Below the pieces are notes generated by a model that had not been told where the DNA came from, ran no database searches, and saw only the letters and a program-made list of their open reading frames with translations. Both the position numbers and the translations under genes were made by a program. Positions 52,595-60,608 of a stretch of DNA of 64,000 nt are shown here, in pieces. The stretch's first letter is position 1. Every line of letters begins with the position of its first letter. The DNA lies in assembly GCF_001514215.1 (NCBI RefSeq), contig NZ_KQ948851.1:739434-803433 (forward strand), given 5' to 3'. The DNA comes from Streptomyces bungoensis. Lineage in GTDB: Bacteria > Actinomycetota > Actinomycetes > Streptomycetales > Streptomycetaceae.

Positions 52595-53140
52595 TCACAG
52601 GAGGGCCTCGATCCGGTCGAGGTCGGCCGAGGGCAGGGTGACGAGCTCAAGGTCGTGCAGGAAGCGGCACCACACCGGCTCCAGGCCGGGTTCGCGTTCG
52701 AACTCCTCACGGTCCAGGCATCCGTTGGCGTGCGCGGCGGTCCGCAGCGCGTGCTGCTGCAGCTGGGCTGGGTGGATCCACCGAGGGGCGCGGACCTCCC
52801 GGGGCGAGGGGCACAGCGACCCGGAAACCTCGGCCTGGAAGATCCACCAGTGGTGGCCGACCGGACCGTTGGGCGTGCGGTGGCAGTGGTTGGGGCGCCA
52901 CTGGTCCAGCAGCAGGTGCAGGTGGGTGACGGTGAGACCGACCTCTTCGGTGACTTCGTCGCGGGCGGCCTGCTCGGGGCCGCCATGCTCGTCGACGTGG
53001 CCGGCGACCGGGGCGATTCCGGCCGGAGGAGTCGCCCGCTCGAACACCAGCAGGCCGCTCGGGGAGGAGATCAGTACCCCGACGCTTGCGTGGTCACAGA
53101 GGCGGGCCCCGCCGCCGGGAGCCGGGGCGGCCGGAGTCAT
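52595..53140 (-). CDS. Nudix protein with altered box
   Basis: A protein of 181 residues, ATG overlapping the methyltransferase stop. The box reads AGHVDEHGGPEQAARDEVTE then EVGL: the first Glu is Gly and RE is DE, so catalysis may be weak or altered. The rest of the fold fits (WRPNHCHRTPNGPVGHHWWI). It is the last gene of the 7-deazaguanine operon, which ties Nudix and deazapurine regions together. Confidence 0.75.
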   Translation of the reverse strand: MTPAAPAPGGGARLCDHASVGVLISSPSGLLVFERATPPAGIAPVAGHVDEHGGPEQAARDEVTEEVGLTVTHLHLLLDQWRPNHCHRTPNGPVGHHWWIFQAEVSGSLCPSPREVRAPRWIHPAQLQQHALRTAAHANGCLDREEFEREPGLEPVWCRFLHDLELVTLPSADLDRIEALL

Positions 53141-53982
53141 GCGGCGGCCTTTGGCCGTTGGGCGACGACGACGAGCCAGCTCGTCACGGCCGGGGCATCG
53201 GGGGTGGTCATGGCGTAGGCGGTGTCGAGGATCTGCATGCGCTGGGCGTGGGTGAAGTCGCCTTCGGGCCGCGCGAAGACGGGGATGGACAGCCACGCCT
53301 TCTTCTCGGCCATGGTGCTGTGCTGGGCGGTGAGCTCTGTGCCGACGACCGTCAGTCCGGCTGCGGTCAGCTGCTCGGTGACTGTTTTCAGCGGCAGCTT
53401 CGGTGGCCTGTCCGCGTCGCGCGGCGGTGGGGTGTATCCGTGAGCCTCAGCGGCGACTTGGCGGATGAGGGCGTTCAGGGAAGGCCCGGTGCGGGTTGAC
53501 AGTTCGTCGGGGTGCCGGACGCCGGCGAAGCCGCCGCCGATGTTGAAGACGAAGCGCCCGCCCGGGCGCAGGATGTGGGCGACGGCTGCGAACACTGCGG
53601 CGGTGTCGGTCTTCCAGATCGCGGAGTTGCACACTACGGCGTCGGCGCTGCTGGCGTGCAGGTGGTCGGCGAGCCGTTCGGCCGGGGAGGTGATCCAGGT
53701 CAGGCGGGCGTCGGTCAGGGTGCGGCGACCGACACGCTGCATCGCGGCGGCGTTGTCGACGGAGACGACCCGAGCGCGGGCCGGGATCAGGTCGAGGATC
53801 GCGCGGGCGGTCGCGCCGGCGCCGCCGCACAGGTCGACCACCAGGCTGGCGTTGGCCAGATGGCCTCGGCGGGCAAGGTCGCGGCTGGTCGCGTCATACA
53901 TGGGGTGGGCGCGGGTGAAGGCGTCGTACGCCTCGGCGTTGCTGTCCTCGTCCCAGCCGAGGATGGCGTCCTGGGGTGCCAT
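53137..53982 (-). CDS. Class I SAM-dependent methyltransferase
   Basis: A protein of 281 residues. Motif I VVDLCGGAGATARAILDL is near residue 47; VVSVDNAAAM gives the acidic loop and ADAVVCNSAIWKTD motif IV. Cys in the glycine-rich loop is unusual. No target-recognition domain typical of DNA methylases is seen, so a small molecule is likely. It follows the DUF2797 gene in the deazaguanine operon. Confidence 0.8.
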   Translation of the reverse strand: MAPQDAILGWDEDSNAEAYDAFTRAHPMYDATSRDLARRGHLANASLVVDLCGGAGATARAILDLIPARARVVSVDNAAAMQRVGRRTLTDARLTWITSPAERLADHLHASSADAVVCNSAIWKTDTAAVFAAVAHILRPGGRFVFNIGGGFAGVRHPDELSTRTGPSLNALIRQVAAEAHGYTPPPRDADRPPKLPLKTVTEQLTAAGLTVVGTELTAQHSTMAEKKAWLSIPVFARPEGDFTHAQRMQILDTAYAMTTPDAPAVTSWLVVVAQRPKAAA

Positions 53983-54042
53983 GTTGCTGTGGCCTCGCTT
54001 CTCAGAGCGGCCCGGCAGTGCAGGCCGGGCATTCGGACAGGG

Positions 54043-54972
54043 TCAAAAGAGCGCGGACTGTACGGCGGCGGGCGGTGAGGAGAACTGTGCGCCGAGGACG
54101 ATGCGCCGGCCCTTGAGGGTGCCGAGGTCGAGCAGGTAGGGCAGTTGTTCACCGTCACCGTCGAGGGTGGCGAGGACCTGGGAGCCGAGGCAGGAGAGCA
54201 CCGTCAGCCCGTGCTCACCGGAGCGTGGGTCGTGCGGGTACAAGGCGCGCCCGGTCTTCGGCGTCCGCAGCAGTTCGCCTTCGCCGGGCGGCGTCCACGG
54301 CTCCGGTGTGGCCGGGACGTTCAGACCGCTCAGGGCCGCGGTGGCGCGGTCGAGGTGCTGATGGTGGGCGGCACCGGCCGGGGCGAGGTCGCGCAGCTCG
54401 GCCAGGGCCGTCAGCTTGGCCGCGGCCCGCACGGTCTGCGTCAGGCCGAGGTGGCGGGTGAGGGCATCCTCCAGGAACCGCACGGCGCGGCCGTCAGCAC
54501 TCCGGGCGAGGTAGGTAGCGATCAGGGCACCCTGTTCGTCGAGGCGGGAGCGCTTACGGGGTTCGGCCGCGGTGCCGATCTTGGTGGTGCCGTCGGCGAA
54601 CGTCGCCAGGTACAGCCAGTGCGGCTGGGCCATGTACGCCGCCAGGGCGTCGGGAACATGCCCGCCGGAGTGGAACCGGTGGGCGAAGCGGAAGTCGTCC
54701 CGCCCGGCGCAGGCCGGGCACTGTCCGCCGGCCTCGGCCGGGGCCCGGTCAGGGCAGGCGACCGCCTCGACGCGGACGCGGTCGGCGAACCGGTACCGGC
54801 CGGTGCACCACCGGCCGGTACCGCTCACCTGGTAACCCAGGCGCCTGCCCGTGACCGGTGCGTAAACGAGTGGTCCTCCGGTCACGGGGGCGAGCAGAAT
54901 GCGGGGGTCTCCGCTCGCCCAGGTGATGCCGTGGCAGACGTATGTCCCGCTGTCGGGCAGGGCCTGGTCCAT
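54043..54972 (-). CDS. DUF2797 family protein
   Basis: A protein of 309 residues. An N-terminal zinc-finger-like part (CPDRAPAEAGGQCPACAGRD) is followed by a GIY-YIG-like core, HWLYLATFADGTTKIGTAAE with RKRSRLDEQGALIAT. DUF2797 proteins are found across bacteria and archaea and look like nucleases or nucleic-acid binders, but their role is unknown. Placement between a nucleotide kinase and a methyltransferase hints at a nucleic-acid or nucleotide link. Confidence 0.75.
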   Translation of the reverse strand: MDQALPDSGTYVCHGITWASGDPRILLAPVTGGPLVYAPVTGRRLGYQVSGTGRWCTGRYRFADRVRVEAVACPDRAPAEAGGQCPACAGRDDFRFAHRFHSGGHVPDALAAYMAQPHWLYLATFADGTTKIGTAAEPRKRSRLDEQGALIATYLARSADGRAVRFLEDALTRHLGLTQTVRAAAKLTALAELRDLAPAGAAHHQHLDRATAALSGLNVPATPEPWTPPGEGELLRTPKTGRALYPHDPRSGEHGLTVLSCLGSQVLATLDGDGEQLPYLLDLGTLKGRRIVLGAQFSSPPAAVQSALF

Positions 54973-55006
54973 GGTGCGTTCCTTGTCGATCGGGATCGGG
55001 GCTGGG

Positions 55007-55699
55007 TCAGACGGTCAGGTGCAGACGGTCGGCCAGGGCAGTGGAGGCGGCCTTGTAGACCTGGTCGCGGTCCAACTGGGCGACGTGCAGCGTCAGCCAG
55101 GCGCCGCGTTCCGCCTGTTCGCGCATCTGGTCCAGGACGGTGTCCTGGTAGCGGATGAAGTCCTCGTCACCGCCGCCGGCGTGGCCGGCCTCCAGGGAAG
55201 TGAAAGAGCCCTTGCGGACGAGAGCCTCGCGGGCCCCGATGTTCAGGAAGAACACCAGGTCCGGCTTTGTCAGATACGCGAAGACCTGCTCGCACAGGCG
55301 GGGAGAGACCTCGGGGTTGACCGCATAGCGGGCGAGGATCTTGTGGTGCGCGTTGTCGAGGATCACGTGGGTGCCCGCGGCGAGGGCCGGCTGGATGACG
55401 AGCCGGTCCTGCAGGGTGTACCAGGAGGCCAGGGCAAGTAGCCAGTAGTGGTCGCCGCATGCCTGGGCGACGCCGGCGTCGCGCCGGTAGACCAGCTCGT
55501 TGAGGCGGTCGAGGTAGCCGGACAGCTCCGGGTCCTGGGGGACGTCGGTGCTGTGCTTGCCGATGAGGACTGCCGTGTGGCCGGCGTCGTTGAGGGCCTG
55601 GTGCAGGCGGGCGGCGAGGGTGGACTTGCCGGCCCCGTCACCACCGACGAAGGTGATCAGCTTCCCGGCTGCGGTGGTGGCCGGCGTGTTCGCCGTCAT
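55007..55699 (-). CDS. Thymidylate-kinase-like nucleotide kinase
   Basis: A protein of 230 residues. The P-loop LITFVGGDGAGKSTLAARL is at residue 15; HVILDNAHHKILARYAVNP is at the position of the family's DR-Y motif, with Asn in place of Arg, and a lid region lies at REALVRKGSF. It would phosphorylate a (deoxy)nucleoside or nucleotide. The changed active-site residue and the neighbours suggest a modified substrate, perhaps a deazaguanosine derivative. Its start overlaps the phosphorylase stop (ATGA). Confidence 0.75.
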   Translation of the reverse strand: MTANTPATTAAGKLITFVGGDGAGKSTLAARLHQALNDAGHTAVLIGKHSTDVPQDPELSGYLDRLNELVYRRDAGVAQACGDHYWLLALASWYTLQDRLVIQPALAAGTHVILDNAHHKILARYAVNPEVSPRLCEQVFAYLTKPDLVFFLNIGAREALVRKGSFTSLEAGHAGGGDEDFIRYQDTVLDQMREQAERGAWLTLHVAQLDRDQVYKAASTALADRLHLTV

Positions 55700-56775
55700 C
55701 GGGATTCTCCCAGGGGGTGGGTCGGGCTGGCGGTCAGGCGGCCGGTGATGATGGTGCGGATGCGGTCCACCAGGACGGCGCGCTGGCGCAGGACGTCGCT
55801 GTGACGCTCATTGGACAGGTCGGCGGCATAGTGCGTGGCGAGGTTGTTGGAAATGACGTGGAGGTAACCGAATCTGATCCCCGCCTGGCGCGCCGCCGCC
55901 CCCATGGGGCCGATCTCCGGGTCGACGAAGGCGTACGAGGCGGTGTGCTGGGCCAGCCAGTCGCGGTTCTCCAGCAGGATCGACGGGGAGGACACGTGCA
56001 GGCCGCTGCGCACCCCGTCGTGGGCGGCGGCGTAGTCGCCGAAGAAGTCGTCCCAGCTCACCATCGCCCCGCGTACCAGGCTGGTGTTGCCGGTCGCCAG
56101 CCAGGCGTTCGGTTCGACGCCGGGGGTCAGCGAGCCGACCTTGCCGACGTAGACGACATCGCAGGCGCCGAGTTCAGCAAGGCGCGCGACGACCCGTCCG
56201 GCCACGTCTCCCCATATGCTGTGGAGGAACCCGAGGTAGACCACGCGACGGCCGGCGACTTCGGTGCGCTGCCACGCGTAGCCGGGTCCGCGGGTCCACA
56301 CTCCGTTCTCGGGAGCAAGGTACTGAAGGCCCCAGCCGACGATCACCAGGGCGCCGTCCAGTTCCAGGTCGAGCGCGTCGAGCGCCGTTCGGCACTCCTC
56401 CTGCTCGGGCGGCTGATAGGTGACGGTGCCGACGGGGCGGCCGGTCATGGCCAGATACGTGGCGATGATCAGGGCGTAGTGCTGGACGTAGTCGGCTCCG
56501 GGGAACGCCTTGACGATGAGGTCACGGCCGTGGATCTCTGCGGTGGGCCGTTCGATGTTGAACAGCTTCCCGGTCTTCTCGTACCGGGAGATCACCGCCG
56601 TGCGGTCGTAGCCGCCGATGATGCGGATGCTGTCCCAGTCCTGGTCCTGGATGAGGTGGTGGACCTTGATCTCCAGGTAGCGCAGCAGCCTCGCGTGGGT
56701 CATGGTGTGCCCGGCCGGCTCGATCGGGGCGGCGCGCAGGAGTCCGGGGGTCGGGTCGGCGAGTAAGGGCGTCAT
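55696..56775 (-). CDS. Nucleoside-phosphorylase-like protein
   Basis: A protein of 359 residues. The C-terminal two thirds look like the PNP/UDP phosphorylase fold: CDVVYVGKVGSLTPGVEPNA, a central region, then DPEIGPMGAAARQAGIRFGY with HVISNNL, comparable to the family's M-E-x-A-A and ISD region. The N-terminal 100 residues are extra. It may add or remove a ribosyl group on a deazapurine base. The call rests on pattern, not on all catalytic residues. It is coupled on both sides. Confidence 0.5.
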   Translation of the reverse strand: MTPLLADPTPGLLRAAPIEPAGHTMTHARLLRYLEIKVHHLIQDQDWDSIRIIGGYDRTAVISRYEKTGKLFNIERPTAEIHGRDLIVKAFPGADYVQHYALIIATYLAMTGRPVGTVTYQPPEQEECRTALDALDLELDGALVIVGWGLQYLAPENGVWTRGPGYAWQRTEVAGRRVVYLGFLHSIWGDVAGRVVARLAELGACDVVYVGKVGSLTPGVEPNAWLATGNTSLVRGAMVSWDDFFGDYAAAHDGVRSGLHVSSPSILLENRDWLAQHTASYAFVDPEIGPMGAAARQAGIRFGYLHVISNNLATHYAADLSNERHSDVLRQRAVLVDRIRTIITGRLTASPTHPLGESR

Positions 56776-57599
56776 CGGTGCTCCTCGGCGATCTTCACGG
56801 TGCTGCCGGCCGCCGCGCGAACGACGGAGATGTTCTTCCGGATGAGGTCGAACCGGTCTTCGGGGATCGGGCCGAGCTTCTCGACGCGGGGCGTGGAGGG
56901 CTTCTCGTACGGCCCTTCGGGCAGCAGGGCGACGCCCATCGCGCCGAGGATGACTGGGGCTGCGCCGTCCACGGAGGAGATCCACTCGTGCTCGCGCTGC
57001 TCGATCAGCTCCAGGTGCCCGGTCCGGCCCAGACCGAGCAGCCGGTAGATGAGCAGATCGTCGACCAGGCCGCGATCCTGCAGGTAGGCGGTCGCCAGCC
57101 AGCGGGTGCGGCACAGTTGCTCGTCGGGATCCGGTCGACGCGAGGCCGGCAGGGCGATGGCCCCGGCCCAGCCGTTGGTCACGAAGGCGTCGTAGGTGCG
57201 CAGCCACTCGTCGTCGTCTGCGGCGTGCAGGACCGCGCACAGCCGGAATGCGTCGCCGGACAGCTTCCGGATCTCTCGCGCCGCCTTCTCGCTCGCCTTC
57301 AAGGTCGCGGTCCCGTCCCGCATGACGTCCGGCAGGATGATCTCCCTCGCGGACACCGCCAGCGCGGCTTCGACCAGGCTTTCCGCCGGCAGGGCGTAGC
57401 CGAGGTCGAAGAGCCCGTTGTCGACGATGATCTCGGCGCCGCGCTCGGCCTCGTGAGCGAAGAAGGCCCGGTAGCTGTCGTCGGACAGCACGTGCTGGGC
57501 GGCCACGTGGTGGACGCGGGCCGGCTCTTGGGCGACGAAGTTCTTCAGGTAGGCAGGCGGAGCGATGACGGAGAAGTCGATGCCCGCGGTGGTGATCAC
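56772..57599 (-). CDS. TGT/DpdA-like deazaguanine transferase candidate
   Basis: A protein of 275 residues from GTG 57599, overlapping folE. Its centre reads AEIIVDNGLFDLGYALPAES and ARE IILPDVMRDGTATL, resembling the conserved D-N-G and P-D-V segments I associate with phage and bacterial tRNA-guanine-transglycosylase-like (DpdA) proteins. The zinc-binding Cys cluster of tRNA TGT is absent. DpdA inserts a deazaguanine into DNA. Close coupling to folE, queE and queD supports a base-exchange role, but a TIM-barrel of other function is possible. Confidence 0.5.
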   Translation of the reverse strand: MITTAGIDFSVIAPPAYLKNFVAQEPARVHHVAAQHVLSDDSYRAFFAHEAERGAEIIVDNGLFDLGYALPAESLVEAALAVSAREIILPDVMRDGTATLKASEKAAREIRKLSGDAFRLCAVLHAADDDEWLRTYDAFVTNGWAGAIALPASRRPDPDEQLCRTRWLATAYLQDRGLVDDLLIYRLLGLGRTGHLELIEQREHEWISSVDGAAPVILGAMGVALLPEGPYEKPSTPRVEKLGPIPEDRFDLIRKNISVVRAAAGSTVKIAEEHR

Positions 57600-58225
57600 G
57601 ACGCACCCCACAGGCCGGTGGTGAGGGTGAGGAACTGCTGGGAAAGGACGGGGTCGGTGCCGAAGCGCCCGCCCGAGTGCACCGTGGTGGTGCGAGCCTC
57701 CTCCATTCGTACGCCCCGCATGCTCATGCACAGGTGCACGCCGCGCACGGCGACGGCGATGTCCTCGTGTCCGATCACGCTGTTGAGGTATTCGGCGACT
57801 TGGCGGGTGAAGCGTTCCTGGACCTGCAGTCGGCCGGCGAAGTGCTGGGCGATCCGCCCGAACTTCGACAGGCCCACCACCTCGCCACCGGGCACGTATC
57901 CAGCCGTGACCTGCAAGTTCATGGGCAGCATGTGGTGCTCGCAGAGCGACCACACGCTCATGCCGCCCACGATGACCAGCTGACCACCCAGCTGGGACTC
58001 GGTGAAGCAGGTGGCCGATTCGGCCCTGTCCGGGGACAGGAAAGCTCTCCACCAGGCCGCGACGCGGTCCGGGGTGCCGGTCAGCCCCTCGCGGGCGGGG
58101 TCCTCGCCCAGCTCGACCAAGAGCTGGTGGATCAGGTCGGCGACCCGGCCGGTGTCGATGACCGCAGCGGGCCCGGCGACGGCAGCCGTCGGCGCCGCCG
58201 CAGGGCTGGCGATAGAGGTCGTCAT
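57596..58225 (-). CDS. folE: GTP cyclohydrolase I
   Basis: A protein of 209 residues. Zinc and active-site motifs are present: VWSLCEHHMLPMNLQVTAGY near residue 95 and AVRGVHLCMSMRGVR near 165. It turns GTP into 7,8-dihydroneopterin triphosphate, the first step to 7-deazaguanines (and folate). A 25-residue Ala-rich N-terminal tail is unusual. With queD and queE directly upstream it serves the deazaguanine pathway; a housekeeping folE is expected elsewhere. Confidence 0.93.
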   Translation of the reverse strand: MTTSIASPAAAPTAAVAGPAAVIDTGRVADLIHQLLVELGEDPAREGLTGTPDRVAAWWRAFLSPDRAESATCFTESQLGGQLVIVGGMSVWSLCEHHMLPMNLQVTAGYVPGGEVVGLSKFGRIAQHFAGRLQVQERFTRQVAEYLNSVIGHEDIAVAVRGVHLCMSMRGVRMEEARTTTVHSGGRFGTDPVLSQQFLTLTTGLWGAS

Positions 58226-58281
58226 GGGCGTCTCTCGTTTCCGGGGACTGGGGAACGGATGGGGCGTGGAGTCGCGTGCGG

Positions 58282-59025
58282 TCAGCGGCCTCGGGCGTCC
58301 GCGAAGGCCAACACGTGAAGGCGGATGGTGAAGTGCCAGTGCCGGGCCGCGACCCCGTCCGCGAGGACCCGGGTAGTCGCGGTGATCACCTCGGGGGTGG
58401 TGCCCTCCGGCATCACCCACACCGGCGCGAGCCGGTGGGCGTCGGCCAGCTCGGCGATCCGGTCGAGGTCGTCCACCGTGGAAGCGACGAACTTGAACGC
58501 CGCCCGCCCGGAGGCCACAAACGCCTCCAGCGCGGCTGGCACGATGCTCTTGGTCTCCTTTACGCCGAAGCTGGCAAGCTTGGGCGAGACGTTGAACCGG
58601 ACCCCGTCGGCCACCAGCTCGGGAGTGGGTGCGATGGTGCCGTTCGTCTCGAACTCGATCCGCTTGCCGGCTGTTATCAGTCCCCGGACGAGAGGCACCA
58701 ATCGCGCCTGCTGGATCAACGGCTCGCCGCCGGTGATCACGACCAGCTCGACCGGTGAAGACGAGGCCCAGGCCACCAGGCCCGCGACGGATTGCCTCGT
58801 CGACTCCTCGTGCGGGTCGAACCGAGACCAGTCCCAGGTGTACTTCGTGTCGCATCTCGTGCAAGTGAGGTTGCACCGGGACAGGCGGATGAACAGGGCC
58901 GGGTGTCCGCAGCTTGGGCCCTCGCCCTGAAACGTCGGCACCTCGGTACCGAAGCACTCCGCGACGATCAGGGATTCACCTTCGGCAGCTTCCGGTTCGA
59001 GGTTGAGCGGCTTGGTTGTGGTCAT
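58282..59025 (-). CDS. queE: 7-carboxy-7-deazaguanine synthase
   Basis: A protein of 247 residues, a radical SAM enzyme. The cluster motif CNLTCTRC (C-x3-C-x2-C) is near residue 50 and VVITGGEPLIQQ near 95; substrate loop PTFQGEGPSCGHPALFIRL precedes. It converts 6-carboxytetrahydropterin to 7-carboxy-7-deazaguanine. Its start overlaps the queD stop. No queC is in the window. Confidence 0.93.
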   Translation of the reverse strand: MTTTKPLNLEPEAAEGESLIVAECFGTEVPTFQGEGPSCGHPALFIRLSRCNLTCTRCDTKYTWDWSRFDPHEESTRQSVAGLVAWASSSPVELVVITGGEPLIQQARLVPLVRGLITAGKRIEFETNGTIAPTPELVADGVRFNVSPKLASFGVKETKSIVPAALEAFVASGRAAFKFVASTVDDLDRIAELADAHRLAPVWVMPEGTTPEVITATTRVLADGVAARHWHFTIRLHVLAFADARGR

Positions 59026-59432
59026 TGGCCCACCACATCGAAGCGGGCCCAGCTGCTTGCGGTCTCGCGGACCAGGACGGCGACAAGGCGGCCGGGGATC
59101 TCCGACTGGAGGTTCTGAACGAACCAGCCGGCCAGGAACTGGGCCAGGCGCTCCGAGGTGGGCTCGAAGGGCAGGATCTCGTGCAGGTTGTGGTGGTCGA
59201 GCTCGGTGTCCAGGAACGACTTGAACGGGGCGAGCGCACCGAAGTCCGTGACAAAGCCGGGATCCTCCAGCGCGGATGCAGTGAGGATGACCTCAACCTC
59301 GTAGCTGTGCCCGTGCTGGCGGGAGCACTTGTGCTCATGCGGCAGCCGGGGAAGCCGATGGCCAGCCTCGAAGCCGAACTTCTTACCGATGGTGAAATTG
59401 CCGGGCGGTAGTGGAACAGCAGTGAAGCCCAT
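59022..59432 (-). CDS. queD: 6-carboxytetrahydropterin synthase
   Basis: A protein of 136 residues. The zinc ligands and catalytic Cys are seen in FEAGHRL and HEHKCSRQHGHSYEVEV (C-x3-H-x-H); VTDFGALAPF and ELDHHNLHEI complete the family. It makes 6-carboxytetrahydropterin from dihydroneopterin triphosphate. It is the first gene of the deazaguanine operon queD-queE-folE. Confidence 0.93.
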   Translation of the reverse strand: MGFTAVPLPPGNFTIGKKFGFEAGHRLPRLPHEHKCSRQHGHSYEVEVILTASALEDPGFVTDFGALAPFKSFLDTELDHHNLHEILPFEPTSERLAQFLAGWFVQNLQSEIPGRLVAVLVRETASSWARFDVVGQ

Positions 59433-59491
59433 TCGTTTTCTCCGAAAGGTGAGGGTGTGGCTGATTCGGGCGGGGTGGGGCAGTCGCCTCT

Positions 59492-59959
59492 TCAGGCGGC
59501 TACGGGCTGTGCCCCCAGGTGGTCCTTCGCGGCCTTGCCCAGCACCTTGGTGAAGTGCTCGGCCCGCTCGTCGCCCTCAGCCTCCTGAGCGCGGAGGCCC
59601 CCGAAACGGGCCCAGTACCGCCGGCAGACGTCGCTCTCCATCAGCTTCGAGGCGTAGAACGGCAGACGCCCGTCCCGGACGAAGCCGAGGCGGTCGCTCA
59701 GGCTGAGCATGCAGATGAGCTGGTTGGCCTTCAGCAGCTGCATGTACTCCTCGACGTCCAGGTCCTCGGGCGTCCAGAGCTTGGCGAGGTCAGGGTTGGC
59801 GGACATCTGTGTCAGCCAGTCGAGTTGGTTGCGCGCGACGGTCGCCTCATTTCGTTCGGCCTGGTGCCGCGCGTCCTGCCTCAGCCGGGCGGCTCCGACC
59901 ACGACGGTGGCGAGGGAAACCGCGGCGCCGGCAGCGAGGACGGCGGTGGTGAGCTTCAT
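59492..59959 (-). CDS. DUF6082 family membrane-anchored protein
   Basis: A protein of 155 residues from ATG 59959 after AAGGACC; the longer frame from 59977 is less likely. A single N-terminal hydrophobic helix (AVLAAGAAVSLATVVVGAA) precedes a helical domain with RNQLDWLTQMSANPDLAKLW. DUF6082 proteins are common in streptomycetes, without a known function. It lies 60 bp upstream of queD and may be cotranscribed. Confidence 0.78.
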   Translation of the reverse strand: MKLTTAVLAAGAAVSLATVVVGAARLRQDARHQAERNEATVARNQLDWLTQMSANPDLAKLWTPEDLDVEEYMQLLKANQLICMLSLSDRLGFVRDGRLPFYASKLMESDVCRRYWARFGGLRAQEAEGDERAEHFTKVLGKAAKDHLGAQPVAA

Positions 59960-60032
59960 GCTTAACGGTCCTTTCACGCAAAGTGATCTGGGGCGAGGGG
60001 CGGGTCTGTGGAAGCCTGTGGGGCTCGCTGCG

Positions 60033-60608
60033 TCATGCGACCCCCGCTAGCACGAAGGCCGGTGAGCCGCCGCCAATGCGATCCAGGGCGTACCGGCGGC
60101 GCACAGTGTCCAAAGCGACTGCGATCGGCGGCAGTCCGACGGCGGCCCTTCGCTGGTCCAGCAACTGCGGCGCACGCAGCGGGCACAGCTCCACCCCTGC
60201 TGCGCTGAGGACGAGTTGCGTCCCGAACTCTTGGGGTCGCCTGCTGTTGACCAGGGCGCGGTCGTGAAGGTGGGCCCAGTGCTGGATGCGCGCATCGCCG
60301 TCCTGGACCGCACGTTTCAAAAGGGTGGTGGCCGCCCGCTGGAAGTCGGGTTCGTCGTCGGCGTGAAGAGCGATGCTCCAGGCAGCACGTGCTGCGTCGG
60401 GGCCCACGAGACGGTGGCCGGGCCAGTCATGTTCGGCCAGGATGCGGCGCAGCACTTTGGTGTCGGCGTGCTCAGCGTGACGGTCCTGGCCGAGGTGGAC
60501 GGCGTCGAGCTGGTTGCGTACGCGTCTGGCCCGGCGTGCTGCCGACTGTGCGGCGCGGGCGATGAGTTCGCGGGCGAGGTCCGGCCGCAGCGGTTCCGCG
60601 GTCCTCAC
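60033..60608 (-). CDS. DUF6624-like protein
   Basis: A protein of 191 residues from GTG 60608, overlapping the preceding gene by 4 nt. The pattern AARAAWSIALHADDEPDFQR, then HLHDRALVNSRRPQEFGTQL and a final arginine-rich segment before VGLPPI, matches DUF6624-type proteins, whose function is unknown. It ends a three-gene coupled unit. Confidence 0.6.
   Translation of the reverse strand: MRTAEPLRPDLARELIARAAQSAARRARRVRNQLDAVHLGQDRHAEHADTKVLRRILAEHDWPGHRLVGPDAARAAWSIALHADDEPDFQRAATTLLKRAVQDGDARIQHWAHLHDRALVNSRRPQEFGTQLVLSAAGVELCPLRAPQLLDQRRAAVGLPPIAVALDTVRRRYALDRIGGGSPAFVLAGVA

Noticed and set aside
59022..59432. Complete queuosine/preQ0 pathway
   Set aside because: queC and the later queuosine genes are not in the window, so only the steps to 7-carboxy-7-deazaguanine can be claimed.
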